A DNA stretch of 64,000 nt from Sulfitobacter sediminilitoris (GCF_010667575.1 NZ_JAABNT010000001.1:62001-126000), one strand, 5' to 3'. Shown: positions 45,351-54,612, counted from the stretch's first letter. A program made the numbers and translations. The notes: generated by a model not told the origin, from the sequence alone.

Positions 45351-47158
45351 CTATCGGCTTTTTCTTCCAGCAAGAGCCATTCTTCTTCAGCCGCTGCCAG
45401 TTTTTCCTGACGTTCCACAAGGGCTTGCGTAGCTTTATTAAACTTCACCGGCTCCCGCGTGAAAAGCTCTGGATCGGCCAGCAATCCTTCCAGCTTGCCA
45501 ATCTCGGCCTCCAACCGTTCCAGCTCTGCCGGAAGCGCCTCGAGGCGGTGTTTCTCGGTAAAGCTGAGGCCCTTCTTTTCAGCCGCTTTTGGCACAGGCT
45601 TGGCAACTGCCGCCTTCTTGGTCTCGGCAACGCTTTCAGCAAAATCATCCTGCGCGCGCTGAGAGAGGTAGTCAGACCAGCCCCCGGCATAGACCGTCGC
45701 CTTGCCATCGCCTTCCATCGCGATTGTGGTTGCCGCCACCCGGTCCAGAAAATCCCGATCGTGGCTGACAAGGATCACGGTACCATCGTACTGGCCCAAG
45801 AGTTCCTGCAACAGGTCAAGCGTTTCGACATCCAGATCATTGGTCGGTTCGTCCAGCACCAGCAGATTGCTTTCCCGCGCCATGATCTTGGCCAGCAGCA
45901 ACCGCGCCTTTTCACCACCTGAAAGCGACCGAACGGGCGCGCGCGCCTGCCCCTCGTCAAACAGAAACTCCTTGAGGTATCCGACGACGTGTTTTGGCAT
46001 CCCGCGCACCAGCACCTGATCTGCCTTGCCTGATACCCGCATGTCCGGATCACCGGTCAGCGAATCCCACAGTGACATATCGCCGTCCAACTGCGCGCGC
46101 GCCTGATCGAACAGCGCCAATTGCAGGTTCGTACCCAGTGTCACGCTGCCGGTATCAGGTTCTTCCTGCCCGATCAGCATATTCAGCAGGGTCGTTTTGC
46201 CCACACCATTTGGCCCGACAAGCGCGATGCGGTCACCACGCTGCACGGTCAATGAGAAATCCTTGAGGATCACCTTGTCGCCAAACCGCTTGGAGATGTT
46301 TTTCGCCTCGATCACCTTGCGACCGGACTTTGGCCCGGCTTCCAGCGCCATGGCCGCCGCCCCTTGGCGACTGATCTGCGCCGCCCGTTCCGCGCGCAGA
46401 TCCTGCAGCGCGCGCACACGGCCCTGATTGCGCTTGCGGCGGGCGGATATCCCTTCGACCGCCCAACGCGCCTCGGCCTTGATCTTGCGGTTCAGCTTAT
46501 GGCGTTGCGTGTCTTCCTCATCCCAGACCTGGTCACGCCACGCCTCAAAGGCGGCAAACCCTTTTTCCTGCCGGCGCACCATTCCCCTGTCGATCCAGAG
46601 GGTTGCGCGCGTCAGTTCACGCAGGAAAGCGCGGTCGTGGCTGATGATGACAAAGGCGGTGCGCGTGTTCTTTAATTCATCCTCCAGCCAGCGGATCGCC
46701 TCGATGTCCAGATGGTTCGTAGGCTCGTCCAGCAGCATCAGTTCCGGTTCTTCGGCCATCAGCCGTGCCAGTGCCGCGCGTCTGCGCTCCCCGCCGCTGG
46801 CAGTGGCCACAGGACGCGCAGGATCGAACTTCAGGCCTTCGCCCGCCCGCTCCACCTTGTAAAGCTCACCGGGATCCAGCGCGGCAGAGGCAAAATCGCC
46901 CAAGGTCTCATATCCTGACAAATCAGGGTCCTGCTCCATGTACCCGACAGAAACCCCCGGCCCCGCAACGACCTCGCCACGGTCCGGCTCAACCAGCCCG
47001 GCCATCACCTTCATCAGTGTGGATTTGCCCGACCCATTGCGCCCCACCAGCGCGACGCGGTCGCCCGGCTGAACCACCAAGGACAGGCCTTCAAAGACGG
47101 GATCCCCGCCGAAGGTCAGAGAGATATCGTTGAGTTGTAAAAGAGGTGCACGTGCCAT
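45347..47158 (-). CDS. ABC-F ATPase (Uup-like)
   Basis: A 603-residue double-ATPase protein without membrane helices. Domain 1 has G-R-N-G-S-G-K-S-T, S-G-G-E-R-R-R and L-L-D-E-P-T-N-H-L-D; domain 2 has G-P-N-G-V-G-K-T-T, L-S-G-G-E-K-A-R and L-D-E-P-T-N-D-L-D. A charged C-terminal coiled coil (about 525-600) is as in Uup, which acts on ribosomes and branched DNA. It is clearly distinct from the ABC-F at 9334-11193, so the strain keeps at least two types. Confidence 0.93.
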   Translation of the reverse strand: MARAPLLQLNDISLTFGGDPVFEGLSLVVQPGDRVALVGRNGSGKSTLMKVMAGLVEPDRGEVVAGPGVSVGYMEQDPDLSGYETLGDFASAALDPGELYKVERAGEGLKFDPARPVATASGGERRRAALARLMAEEPELMLLDEPTNHLDIEAIRWLEDELKNTRTAFVIISHDRAFLRELTRATLWIDRGMVRRQEKGFAAFEAWRDQVWDEEDTQRHKLNRKIKAEARWAVEGISARRKRNQGRVRALQDLRAERAAQISRQGAAAMALEAGPKSGRKVIEAKNISKRFGDKVILKDFSLTVQRGDRIALVGPNGVGKTTLLNMLIGQEEPDTGSVTLGTNLQLALFDQARAQLDGDMSLWDSLTGDPDMRVSGKADQVLVRGMPKHVVGYLKEFLFDEGQARAPVRSLSGGEKARLLLAKIMARESNLLVLDEPTNDLDVETLDLLQELLGQYDGTVILVSHDRDFLDRVAATTIAMEGDGKATVYAGGWSDYLSQRAQDDFAESVAETKKAAVAKPVPKAAEKKGLSFTEKHRLEALPAELERLEAEIGKLEGLLADPELFTREPVKFNKATQALVERQEKLAAAEEEWLLLEEKADS

Positions 47159-47203
47159 GTCTGCCAGCTATGCCGAGCCTTTGCCCGCGTCAATGCCCGG
47201 CGG

Positions 47204-47944
47204 TCAAACCATCGCCCGCAGCAGGCGTTTTCGGCTGTCAGGAATGGCCCCGATCTCAAGCCCCGTGAAGACATGCAGCGTATTCATCTGGTGATCTACC
47301 ACCGCATGATCGCTGACCCAGCCCCCCATCAGCAGGTAGGTGCGCAGCAAGGGCGGCATCCGCAGCATCGCCTTTTTGGCATCGGGCTTGCGCCGCAACC
47401 GGGCGGCAAACCGGAACACATCGGGCGCCTTCACCCGTGGCAACCACCGTTTTGGGGCCAGATGGCGCGCCCGCAACATCGCAAAGGCATCAAGGTAGTC
47501 CTCGGTTTTGACCCCGGCAAAAGACGAACAGCCAAACAGCAGTCGCACTCCCTCGCGGTCCACATAATCCGTCATCGCCGCCCAGGCGAGGCGTAGAATA
47601 TCCGGGTCACGATGTTCAGGGCTCACGCAAAAACGCCCCAGCTCCAGCATCAGGCCATCATAGCTTTCGAGCGCGCTCAGCTCGTAATACTGCGCGGCAT
47701 AGCAATTCTTGAGGCTGCCCCCATCAAGAATGAGCAGACGGTAACAGCAAACCAGAACACTGCTGGCAGTATCCTCAATCAGGATGTGCGTGCTTTGCGC
47801 GTCAAAGGCATCTGCGTCTAGGGAAGTGTTCAAGCTGAAGCATCTTGCGCGAAGCAGTTGGGCTGCGCGTAAATCTGATGGAGTCTTCGCTTCTCTGGCT
47901 CTGTACTTGCCTTTGGTCAGGTAAATCATTACCTTAGGTCCCAT
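47204..47944 (-). CDS. olsB: Ornithine N-acyltransferase OlsB
   Basis: A GNAT-like acyltransferase of about 246 residues that adds a 3-hydroxy fatty acid from acyl-ACP to the amino group of ornithine, making lyso-ornithine lipid. Typical pieces are R-A-R-C-F near the start, E-L-G-R-F-C-V and L-F-G-C-S-S-F. The second enzyme, OlsA, is not adjacent. ATG 47929 is an alternative start 5 codons in; neither has a well-placed ribosome site. The gene is not in a visible operon. Confidence 0.88.
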   Translation of the reverse strand: MGPKVMIYLTKGKYRAREAKTPSDLRAAQLLRARCFSLNTSLDADAFDAQSTHILIEDTASSVLVCCYRLLILDGGSLKNCYAAQYYELSALESYDGLMLELGRFCVSPEHRDPDILRLAWAAMTDYVDREGVRLLFGCSSFAGVKTEDYLDAFAMLRARHLAPKRWLPRVKAPDVFRFAARLRRKPDAKKAMLRMPPLLRTYLLMGGWVSDHAVVDHQMNTLHVFTGLEIGAIPDSRKRLLRAMV

Positions 47945-47992
47945 CCTTTAGCGACGCCATGATAGCGTCGAAAAGGTAACCGGGTCATGACA

Positions 47993-48457
47993 TCAACTGC
48001 CAAATCCAGCCGGGTTAAAGCGGCCGATATTACCCAGCAATTGCCGCAGGAACGAATTGTTGCTGACCGGCGATGACGTCACGCGGCGGGAAAGGGGCAC
48101 AACCTGTCCCCGTTCCAAACCAAAACGCTCGACGTTCTCAACCACACCACCCTCGGAAAAGCTGATGGCAACAACCTGTCGGTCAATCTCTTGCGGGGCC
48201 AACGGCCCGATGGCCCGGGTGCGCATCCGCACGTAATAATAGCCGCTGTCGTTCAAAACACCGGAAGAGACTGGCACGCCCACCTTTTGCGCCACGGTTT
48301 CGCGCGTATCGCTGCCGACCTCGATCAGATCAAGGTCTTCTTGCGGAGGGATATAGCCATGGTTGCTGAACTGCGGGGCACATCCTGCCACGCCAAGTCC
48401 GAGGACAAGGAGAGCGGCCTGAAAGGCCCGAAGGCCGGCTCGGCTTGTGGTGCGCAT
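47993..48457 (-). CDS. bamE: BamE-family outer membrane lipoprotein
   Basis: A 154-residue SmpA/OmlA-type lipoprotein, a small part of the Bam machine that inserts outer-membrane barrels. The lipobox V-A-G-C ends at about residue 26, and the BamE domain follows (I-E-V-G-S-D-T-R-E-T-V-A-Q-K-V-G-V-P). ATG 48457 gives a normal signal peptide; the longer frame upstream is antisense to yceD. It is divergent from the yceD-rpmF operon. Confidence 0.93.
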   Translation of the reverse strand: MRTTSRAGLRAFQAALLVLGLGVAGCAPQFSNHGYIPPQEDLDLIEVGSDTRETVAQKVGVPVSSGVLNDSGYYYVRMRTRAIGPLAPQEIDRQVVAISFSEGGVVENVERFGLERGQVVPLSRRVTSSPVSNNSFLRQLLGNIGRFNPAGFGS

Positions 48458-48548
48458 CGTATCTGCCCTCTTGCCCTTGGAACGTCTGGCTTTTATTCCG
48501 CATACACCATGCAGCACCTTGTATTCAAGAAACGAAAGTAGACCAGAT

Positions 48549-49100
48549 ATGGCCCGCACTGCCCCAAGTGATACTGCCCTGCGGGTCGCTGACCTGTCCC
48601 AGACGGCTGAAAACGGCTTTGCCTTGCGCCCCGGGCCGGACCGGCTGGCCGATATTGCCAAGGAACTTGAGCTTTCCGCGCTGCGCAAGTTGAGCTTTGA
48701 AGGTCGCGTCAAACCGCTGGGGACCAGCGACTGGGTGCTGGAGGCGCGGCTGGGGGCGACGGTGGTTCAGCCCTGCGTTGTCACGCTGGAACCTGTGACC
48801 ACGCGGATCGACGTGGATGTGACACGGCAGTACCTGCGGGATTACAAAGAACCCGAAGAACCCGAGGCTGAAATGCCCGAGGACGATACGACCGAAGCCC
48901 TTGGCGTTTGGATTGATCCCGGCGTGGTGATGCTTGAGGCGCTTGCCCTGGCCGTGCCGGATTATCCGCGCAAGGATGATGCCTCCCTTGGACAGATGGT
49001 TTATACAAAACCGGGCGAGGCCCCGATGACAGATGAAGACGCCCGTCCTTTTGCGGGTTTGGCCGATCTGAAAAGCAAGCTGGAAAAAGACGACGACTGA
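48549..49100 (+). CDS. YceD/DUF177 family protein
   Basis: A 183-residue member of the DUF177 (YceD) family, recognised by L-S-F-E-G-R-V, V-V-Q-P-C-V-V-T-L-E and D-P-G-V-V-M-L-E-A-L. The family is tied to 23S rRNA and ribosome assembly and nearly always precedes rpmF, as here. It lacks zinc cysteines. ATG 48549 is the family start. About 195 bp separate it from rpmF, more than usual. Confidence 0.9.
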   Translation: MARTAPSDTALRVADLSQTAENGFALRPGPDRLADIAKELELSALRKLSFEGRVKPLGTSDWVLEARLGATVVQPCVVTLEPVTTRIDVDVTRQYLRDYKEPEEPEAEMPEDDTTEALGVWIDPGVVMLEALALAVPDYPRKDDASLGQMVYTKPGEAPMTDEDARPFAGLADLKSKLEKDDD

Positions 49101-49295
49101 AACCGGCACAAAGGCTGAAATTACTGCTTGCACGCGATGGTTTTCGCAGTATTTTGCCGCCCTCATCCCAATTAAGGTTGGACAATACACGCGGCTTTGC
49201 CTAAAGCGGCGTCACGCCCGAACCGGGGTAGATTGAAACATGGGGTTTTGCGGCCTGACTGGCCCGACGCCCCCCGAACCACAAAGGCACCAGAC

Positions 49296-49502
49296 ATGGC
49301 TGTCCAGCAGAATAAAGTTTCCAAGTCGCGCCGCAACAACCGCCGTGCCCACGATTCGCTGAGCGCTGCGAACCCGAACGAGTGTTCGAACTGTGGTGAG
49401 CTGAAGCGCCCACACCACATTTGCGCGTCCTGCGGTCACTATGACGACACCGAAGTCGTTGCTCTGACAGAAGAGATCGACCTGGAAGACGACGCGGCCT
49501 AA
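49296..49502 (+). CDS. rpmF: 50S ribosomal protein L32
   Basis: A 68-residue ribosomal protein with a basic N-terminal tail and a zinc site from C30, C33, C43 and C46. The sequence [13 protein letters not shown] is characteristic. Length is normal, with a short acidic extension at the C-terminus. It lies 45 bp before plsX in the usual rpmF-plsX order. Confidence 0.97.
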   Translation: MAVQQNKVSKSRRNNRRAHDSLSAANPNECSNCGELKRPHHICASCGHYDDTEVVALTEEIDLEDDAA

Positions 49503-49547
49503 GGTAGGCCATCGCTTGCGCAAAGATCATAAGAGGCATTCGCACCC

Positions 49548-50639
49548 ATGACGGCTCAGACCGATCATAATCCAGCGAACGCCAACGCCCAGAGCACAGG
49601 GCGCACCCTGATTTCCGTGGACGCCATGGGGGGTGATGAGGGCCCGGCAGCGGTGGTTGCCGGGTGTTCTTTGTCTGCCAAGATCAATCCTGACATAGCT
49701 TTCGTCCTGCACGGCGATGCCGCAGTGCTTGAGACCTTAGTCACCAAGACCCCCGCTTTGGCTGGTATCTGCGAGATACGCCACGCCTCAGACATCGTCA
49801 CCATGGATGATAAGCCCAGTCAGGTCGTGCGCACCGGCAAGGACACTTCGATGTGGTCCGCGATCGAATCCGTGCGCACGAGGGAAGCGGCCGTTGCTGT
49901 GTCCTGCGGCAACACCGGCGCGCTGATGGCGCTCTCCATGATCCGTCTGCGCAAGCTCGAAGGCGTGAACCGTCCCGCAATCGCGGTGCTCTACCCGTCT
50001 GCCAACCCGCAGGGCTTCAATGTGATGCTGGATGTGGGCGCCGACATTCGCGCCGATGCGGATGACCTGATGCGCTTTGCCCTGATGGGGATCTCCTATG
50101 CCCGCAACGGCATGGACATCAAACGCCCCCGCGTCGGCTTGCTCAACGTTGGCACCGAGGAACACAAGGGCCGCACCGAATTGAAAGAAGCCTACGACCT
50201 GATTCGTGCGCAAGAGGCCGGCGCAGGCTTTGACTTCGTCGGCTTCGTCGAGGGCGGCGATATTTCCGGCGACGTCGCTGACGTAATCGTCACGGACGGT
50301 TTCACTGGTAATGTCGCGATCAAAACTGGCGAAGGGACAGCGAACCTTGTGGGCCGCCGCCTGCGAGAGGCATTTGGCTATTCGCTCTGGTCGCGGATCG
50401 CATCCGCACTGGCCTACACGTCGCTGCAGCGGCTCAAGATGAAGATCGACCCGCGGCGCGTGAATGGCGGCGTTTTTCTGGGCCTGAACGGGACAGTCGT
50501 AAAGTCGCACGGCTCGGCCGATGCCACTGGCGTGTCCGCCGCCATCAAACTGGCCGCACAACTGTCGCAAAGCCAATTCAATGACAAACTGGCCGCCCGT
50601 GTCGCTGCCACACTGCCGGTAGAGGATAAATCAGAATGA
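49548..50639 (+). CDS. plsX: Phosphate acyltransferase PlsX
   Basis: A 363-residue enzyme that turns acyl-ACP into acyl-phosphate, the substrate of PlsY in phospholipid synthesis. Family marks are S-V-D-A-M-G-G-D near the N-terminus, S-A-G-N/S-C-G-N-T-G-A-L-M, L-L-N-V-G-T-E-E and D-G-F-T-G-N. It overlaps fabH by 4 bp (ATGA). Confidence 0.97.
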   Translation: MTAQTDHNPANANAQSTGRTLISVDAMGGDEGPAAVVAGCSLSAKINPDIAFVLHGDAAVLETLVTKTPALAGICEIRHASDIVTMDDKPSQVVRTGKDTSMWSAIESVRTREAAVAVSCGNTGALMALSMIRLRKLEGVNRPAIAVLYPSANPQGFNVMLDVGADIRADADDLMRFALMGISYARNGMDIKRPRVGLLNVGTEEHKGRTELKEAYDLIRAQEAGAGFDFVGFVEGGDISGDVADVIVTDGFTGNVAIKTGEGTANLVGRRLREAFGYSLWSRIASALAYTSLQRLKMKIDPRRVNGGVFLGLNGTVVKSHGSADATGVSAAIKLAAQLSQSQFNDKLAARVAATLPVEDKSE

Positions 50640-51607
50640 GCACGCGCGCCGTTATCATAGGCTGCGGCCATTACTTGCCATCCCGCGTGGTGGAGAATGC
50701 TGAATTCGAGCGCACGCTTGATACGAACGACGAATGGATTCGCTCTCGATCCGGGATCGAACGCCGCCATTTCGCCAGCGAGGGAGAGACGACATCTTCG
50801 ATGGCGACGGCCGCCGCCAATGCGGCCTTGAAGGATGCCGGGCTCACAGCCGATGATGTAGACGCGATCATACTCGCAACTTCGACGGCGGATTTCACCT
50901 TCCCCTCAGCGGCGACCATGGTGCAGGCCCAACTGGGCATGACACGTGGCTATGCCTTTGATGTACAAGCGGTTTGTGCAGGATTCATCTTTGCACTGAG
51001 CAACGCGAACGCCTTGATCGTGTCCGGTCAGGCCAAGCGCGTGCTGGTCATTGGCGCAGAGACCTTCAGCCGGATTATGGATTGGACTGACCGTTCGACC
51101 TGCGTGCTGTTTGGGGACGGTGCCGGCGCTGTGCTTCTTGAAGCGCAGGACGGCAAGGGCGGCTCGACGGATCGCGGCATCCTGTCCACTGACCTGAACT
51201 CGGACGGACGCTACCGCGATCTGCTGTATGTCGATGGCGGGGTCAGCACAGGCACAACCGGATATTTGCGGATGCAGGGCAATCAGGTCTTCCGGCATGC
51301 GGTTGGCAAATTGGCCGCAACGGCCACCACGGCGATGGAACGCGCCGGTGTCAGCCCTGCGGACGTGGATTGGATCGTGCCGCACCAGGCCAACATCCGC
51401 ATCATTCAAGGCACGGCAAAGAAGCTTGATCTGCCGATGGAGAACGTGGTGGTCACCGTGCAGGATCACGGCAATACCTCAGCCGCGTCGATACCGCTGG
51501 CACTGTCGGTGGGACGCGAGCGTGGACAGATCAAGAAGGGCGATCTGATCGTGACCGAAGCCATCGGTGGTGGCCTTGCCTGGGGTGCTGTGGTCCTGCG
51601 TTGGTAG
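50636..51607 (+). CDS. fabH: 3-oxoacyl-ACP synthase III
   Basis: A 323-residue KAS III that condenses acetyl-CoA (or another starter) with malonyl-ACP to begin fatty acid synthesis. The catalytic triad is C114, H250 and N280. The loop A-F-D-V-Q-A-V-C-A-G-F is typical. Translational coupling to plsX links the start of chain synthesis to phospholipid assembly. Confidence 0.97.
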   Translation: MSTRAVIIGCGHYLPSRVVENAEFERTLDTNDEWIRSRSGIERRHFASEGETTSSMATAAANAALKDAGLTADDVDAIILATSTADFTFPSAATMVQAQLGMTRGYAFDVQAVCAGFIFALSNANALIVSGQAKRVLVIGAETFSRIMDWTDRSTCVLFGDGAGAVLLEAQDGKGGSTDRGILSTDLNSDGRYRDLLYVDGGVSTGTTGYLRMQGNQVFRHAVGKLAATATTAMERAGVSPADVDWIVPHQANIRIIQGTAKKLDLPMENVVVTVQDHGNTSAASIPLALSVGRERGQIKKGDLIVTEAIGGGLAWGAVVLRW

Positions 51608-51707
51608 GCACTTTGCCCTTTGCATAAAGACGCCGGCCCAAGTCATTGATATTGACTCTGAAAATCCCCCGCGTCTAAGGTAGCTGAAAGAAAATCGGGG
51701 GACGGGG

Positions 51708-52010
51708 ATGGCTGACAAAACACTTACGCGTATGGACCTGAGTGAAGCGGTGTTCCGCGAGGTCGGTCTGTCGCGCAACGAAAGCGCACAACTGGTCGAA
51801 TCCGTTCTGGACCATATGTCCGACGCGCTGGTCGCCGGTGAGCAGGTCAAAATCTCGTCCTTCGGCACCTTCTCGGTCCGGGACAAGACAGCCCGTGTTG
51901 GCCGCAATCCCAAGACTGGCGAAGAGGTCCCGATCAACCCGCGCCGGGTGCTGACCTTCCGTCCGTCGCACCTGATGAAAGACCGGGTCGCCGACGGCAA
52001 CAAGTCCTGA
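51708..52010 (+). CDS. ihfA: Integration host factor alpha subunit
   Basis: A 100-residue HU/IHF-family DNA-bending protein. The signature K-I-S-S-F-G-T-F is followed by the DNA-intercalating arm [11 protein letters not shown]. Features specific to IhfA over HU are the start [11 protein letters not shown] and the R-R-V-L-T-F-R-P end. The beta subunit is not in the window. The merR-type gene follows 4 bp later. Confidence 0.95.
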   Translation: MADKTLTRMDLSEAVFREVGLSRNESAQLVESVLDHMSDALVAGEQVKISSFGTFSVRDKTARVGRNPKTGEEVPINPRRVLTFRPSHLMKDRVADGNKS

Positions 52011-52014
52011 GCAT

Positions 52015-53055
52015 ATGGCCAAGTCGCCAGACGCTTTTCGCACCATATCCGAAGTCGCAGACTGGCTGGGCATTCAGGCCCACGTGCTGCGCTTCTGGGA
52101 AAGCAAATTCAGTCAGGTCAAACCAGTAAAGCGCGCTGGCGGACGTCGGTACTACCGGCCCAACGACATGTTGCTGCTCGGTGGCATCAAGCAATTGCTG
52201 CACGAGGACGGCCTGACGATCAAAGGCGTTCAGAAAATCCTGCGGGAAGAAGGGATTAGCCATGTGGCGTCCCTTTCCCCGCCGCTGGATGAGCTTACCC
52301 AGTCACAGATGGAAGACGCCGAGGAAACACCTTTTATCGAGGCTGTGCCAGACCCGTCAGAAGAAACCGGCGTCGTCCTGAGCTTTGACAGCGGCGCTGC
52401 ACAGGCGGCCGAGCCGGAACAATCGGTGACTGCAGCCAAGGCGGCGACAAAAGTCGAAGCGCAGGATGAAGCGCCTGCCCCCGCAGAGCCGGAAACAAGC
52501 GACGCGTTGCCTGAAACCGCAGAAGAGGGAGTCCTTGCAGCCGAAGCGCAAGCAGACGCCAGCCCTGCCCCGCCACCGAAATCAGAAACGGAAACCCAAG
52601 TCGCGCCTGAACCGGCACCCGAACCGGAAAAGACCGCTTCTGGGACCGAGGAGCCTGCGGCACCGGGGCCCGAAGCAACACCAGCGCAAGAACCCGCCCA
52701 ACAGCCAGCTGCTGCACTGCCTGCCTTTCTGCGCCGTCCAATGGCAGAACCGGCTGAACCCGCCAGCGATAATATCCCTGCTGAGGACACCGCGCCAGTT
52801 GAGGCGGCACCTTCTGAACCAGCCGCGCAAGAGGCCCCTCCTGCCCCGAAACCCCGCGTCATTGAGATGCCCGAGATCACCGCGATCAGTGACATCCCCG
52901 CAGCCCCTGCCGTGCTGTCTCACGCCTATCGCACGCGCCGCCTGAGCAAAGAACAGGCGCGACAGATCGCGCCGTTGCTGGAGCGGTTGACTGTGCTGCG
53001 CGATTCCATGGCCGCGCGCCGCCGTCCCGGCGCACATCCGGGACCAAACGACTAA
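52015..53055 (+). CDS. MerR-family regulator with acidic Pro-rich tail
   Basis: A 346-residue protein. Residues about 6-77 form a MerR-type winged helix ([22 protein letters not shown]). The middle about 200 residues are Ala/Pro/Glu-rich and disordered, and the C-terminal about 40 residues form a basic helix ([10 protein letters not shown]). A MerR gene after ihfA is common in alphaproteobacteria, often short; here the long tail is notable. The target is unknown. Confidence 0.85.
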   Translation: MAKSPDAFRTISEVADWLGIQAHVLRFWESKFSQVKPVKRAGGRRYYRPNDMLLLGGIKQLLHEDGLTIKGVQKILREEGISHVASLSPPLDELTQSQMEDAEETPFIEAVPDPSEETGVVLSFDSGAAQAAEPEQSVTAAKAATKVEAQDEAPAPAEPETSDALPETAEEGVLAAEAQADASPAPPPKSETETQVAPEPAPEPEKTASGTEEPAAPGPEATPAQEPAQQPAAALPAFLRRPMAEPAEPASDNIPAEDTAPVEAAPSEPAAQEAPPAPKPRVIEMPEITAISDIPAAPAVLSHAYRTRRLSKEQARQIAPLLERLTVLRDSMAARRRPGAHPGPND

Positions 53056-53082
53056 ACCCGTGCGCGCACTGGCACTTCCCTC

Positions 53083-53110
53083 TTGCACGCCTGCAAAGAT
53101 CAGGTATGAA
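53083..53110 (+). promoter_or_regulatory. Promoter of tRNA-Pro
   Basis: TTGCAC at 53083-53088 and TATGAA at 53105-53110, with a 16-bp spacer; the tRNA begins 12 nt after the -10, the usual distance. Confidence 0.65.
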
Positions 53111-53121
53111 CGCCCCCATGT

Positions 53122-53198
53122 CGGGCTATGGCGCAGCCTGGTAGCGCGTCCGTCTGGGGGACGGAAGGTCGCAGGTTCGAGTCCTGCTAGCCCGACCA
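53122..53198 (+). tRNA. tRNA-Pro(GGG)
   Basis: A 77-nt cloverleaf. The acceptor stem CGGGCTA pairs with TAGCCCG, and CCA is encoded. The anticodon arm TCCGT-CTGGGGG-ACGGA carries anticodon GGG. The T-arm is GCAGG-TTCGAGT-CCTGC. It has its own promoter and terminator and lies between the MerR-type gene and dcd. Confidence 0.97.
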
Positions 53199-53212
53199 AC
53201 CGACATTTGACC

Positions 53213-53244
53213 AACGCCCGCCGCCCTTTGGGCCAGCGGGCGTT
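53213..53244 (+). terminator. Terminator of tRNA-Pro
   Basis: A 9-bp outer stem (AACGCCCGC with GCGGGCGTT) with a nested GCCC/GGGC hairpin, followed by TGGCTTTT. It lies 14 nt after the tRNA and 24 nt before the dcd gene. Confidence 0.75.
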
Positions 53245-53268
53245 TGGCTTTTACGAAGGGCGCGATGC

Positions 53269-54342
53269 ATGCAGGGCGTGATCCCCAATCAGTTGATCTC
53301 TCAGATGATCGAGACGGGCGAGATCACCGCATCGCCTGCGGTCATTCCTGAACAAATACAGCCCGCCAGCCTTGATCTGCGCCTCGGGACGGTTGCTTAC
53401 CGTGTGCGGGCGTCCTTTCTGGCCGGTCATGGGGCAAAGGTGGCCGATCGGCTGGCCGAGTTTGAGATGCACCGCGTTGACCTCACCAATGGTGCAGTGC
53501 TGGAAAAGGGCTGCGTTTACGTCGTGCCCCTGATGGAAAGCCTCGCCCTGCCGGATGATATCTCTGCCGTGGCCAACGCCAAAAGCTCGACCGGGCGGCT
53601 GGACCTTTTGACCCGCGCCATCACGGACGGGGGCACCGAATTTGACCGCATTGCGCCCGGCTATGTCGGTCCCCTTTATGCTGAGATTTGCCCCCGCTCA
53701 TTCTCCGTTCTGGTCCGGCCCGGCATGCGGCTTAATCAGATCCGTTTTGGCCGGGGTGACGCAGTTTTGGACGATGATGCTTTGCGTCAGTTGCACGAAC
53801 ACACCCCACTGGTCGATGGCCCCGCTGTAATCGACGAAGGGTTGGGCTTCTCTGTCGATCTCAAGCTGCCCAACACAACCTTAGTGGGATACCGCGCCAA
53901 GCCCCATACCGGTGTGATCGACCTTGATAATATCGGGTATTACGATCCGGCTGAATACTGGGAAGAAGTCCACAGCGCCAACGGCCAGATCATCCTTGAC
54001 CCCGGCGCCTTCTACATTCTCGTCAGCCGCGAAGCAGTGACCATCCCGCCAAACTATGCTGCTGAAATGGCGCCCTACCTTGCCATGGTCGGCGAGTTCC
54101 GGGTGCATTACGCTGGTTTCTTCGATCCCGGCTTCGGCCATGCGTCTGCCGGGGGGGCAGGCTCTCGCGGTGTTCTTGAGGTGCGCTGTCACGAAGCGCC
54201 CTTCGTATTGGAGCATGGACAGGTGGTTGGACGGCTGGTGTATGAGCGCATGTGCGAAGCGCCAACGCAGCTTTACGGGGCCGATCTGGCATCAAACTAT
54301 CAGGGCCAGGGCCTGAAACTGTCCAAGCATTTCAAAAGCTGA
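53269..54342 (+). CDS. dcd: dCTP deaminase, double-domain type
   Basis: A 357-residue protein of the Dcd/dUTPase fold, about twice the length of the usual single-domain Dcd. The first half has I-Q-P-A-S-L-D-L-R-L-G, N-A-K-S-S-T-G-R-L and P-G-Y-V-G-P-L-Y-A-E. The second half repeats the pattern in weaker form (D-P-G-F-G-H, R-G-V-L-E-V-R-C-H-E and V-V-G-R-L-V-Y-E-R-M). It should convert dCTP to dUTP for thymidylate synthesis. The start is ATG 53269 with AAGGG at 8 nt. The tandem form appears typical of this group, as I recall. Confidence 0.88.
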   Translation: MQGVIPNQLISQMIETGEITASPAVIPEQIQPASLDLRLGTVAYRVRASFLAGHGAKVADRLAEFEMHRVDLTNGAVLEKGCVYVVPLMESLALPDDISAVANAKSSTGRLDLLTRAITDGGTEFDRIAPGYVGPLYAEICPRSFSVLVRPGMRLNQIRFGRGDAVLDDDALRQLHEHTPLVDGPAVIDEGLGFSVDLKLPNTTLVGYRAKPHTGVIDLDNIGYYDPAEYWEEVHSANGQIILDPGAFYILVSREAVTIPPNYAAEMAPYLAMVGEFRVHYAGFFDPGFGHASAGGAGSRGVLEVRCHEAPFVLEHGQVVGRLVYERMCEAPTQLYGADLASNYQGQGLKLSKHFKS

Positions 54343-54348
54343 AGCCGA

Positions 54349-54612
54349 TCAGAAACGGTTCATCTTGCGCAATGCCTTCATCTGCTGGCGTTGCTGGCGC
54401 GCCTGTTGACGTGCGTGGCGCTGCTGCCTGCGTTCCTCAGGCGTCAGCTGTGGCTGAACCGGATTGCCGTAATCGTCCAACGCATCGGGTGGCAGGTTCT
54501 GCTGCTGGCGGCGCTGGCCCATCTGTCCGGCCTTGTCAAAGCCTGCGTTGACGCCCCGGCGGATAAGCTGGTTCATCACCTGCCGGATAATCATGTTGAT
54601 GATCTGGTTCAT
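54349..54612 (-). CDS. Small Gln/Arg-rich protein
   Basis: An 87-residue protein. The N-terminal about 25 residues (M-N-Q-I-I-N-M-I-I-R-Q-V-M-N-Q-L) form an amphipathic helix, and the rest is basic and rich in Gln and Arg, with an R-R-Q-Q-R-H-A-R-Q-Q tract. No signal peptide or clear domain is visible. It converges with dcd and lies downstream of scpB. I start at ATG 54612; 10 more codons are open upstream. Function unknown. Confidence 0.6.
   Translation of the reverse strand: MNQIINMIIRQVMNQLIRRGVNAGFDKAGQMGQRRQQQNLPPDALDDYGNPVQPQLTPEERRQQRHARQQARQQRQQMKALRKMNRF

Noticed and set aside
49101-49295. Promoter before rpmF (TTGGAC with a weak CTAAAG box)
   Set aside because: The -10 is too far from consensus to call, and read-through from the YceD gene is as likely.
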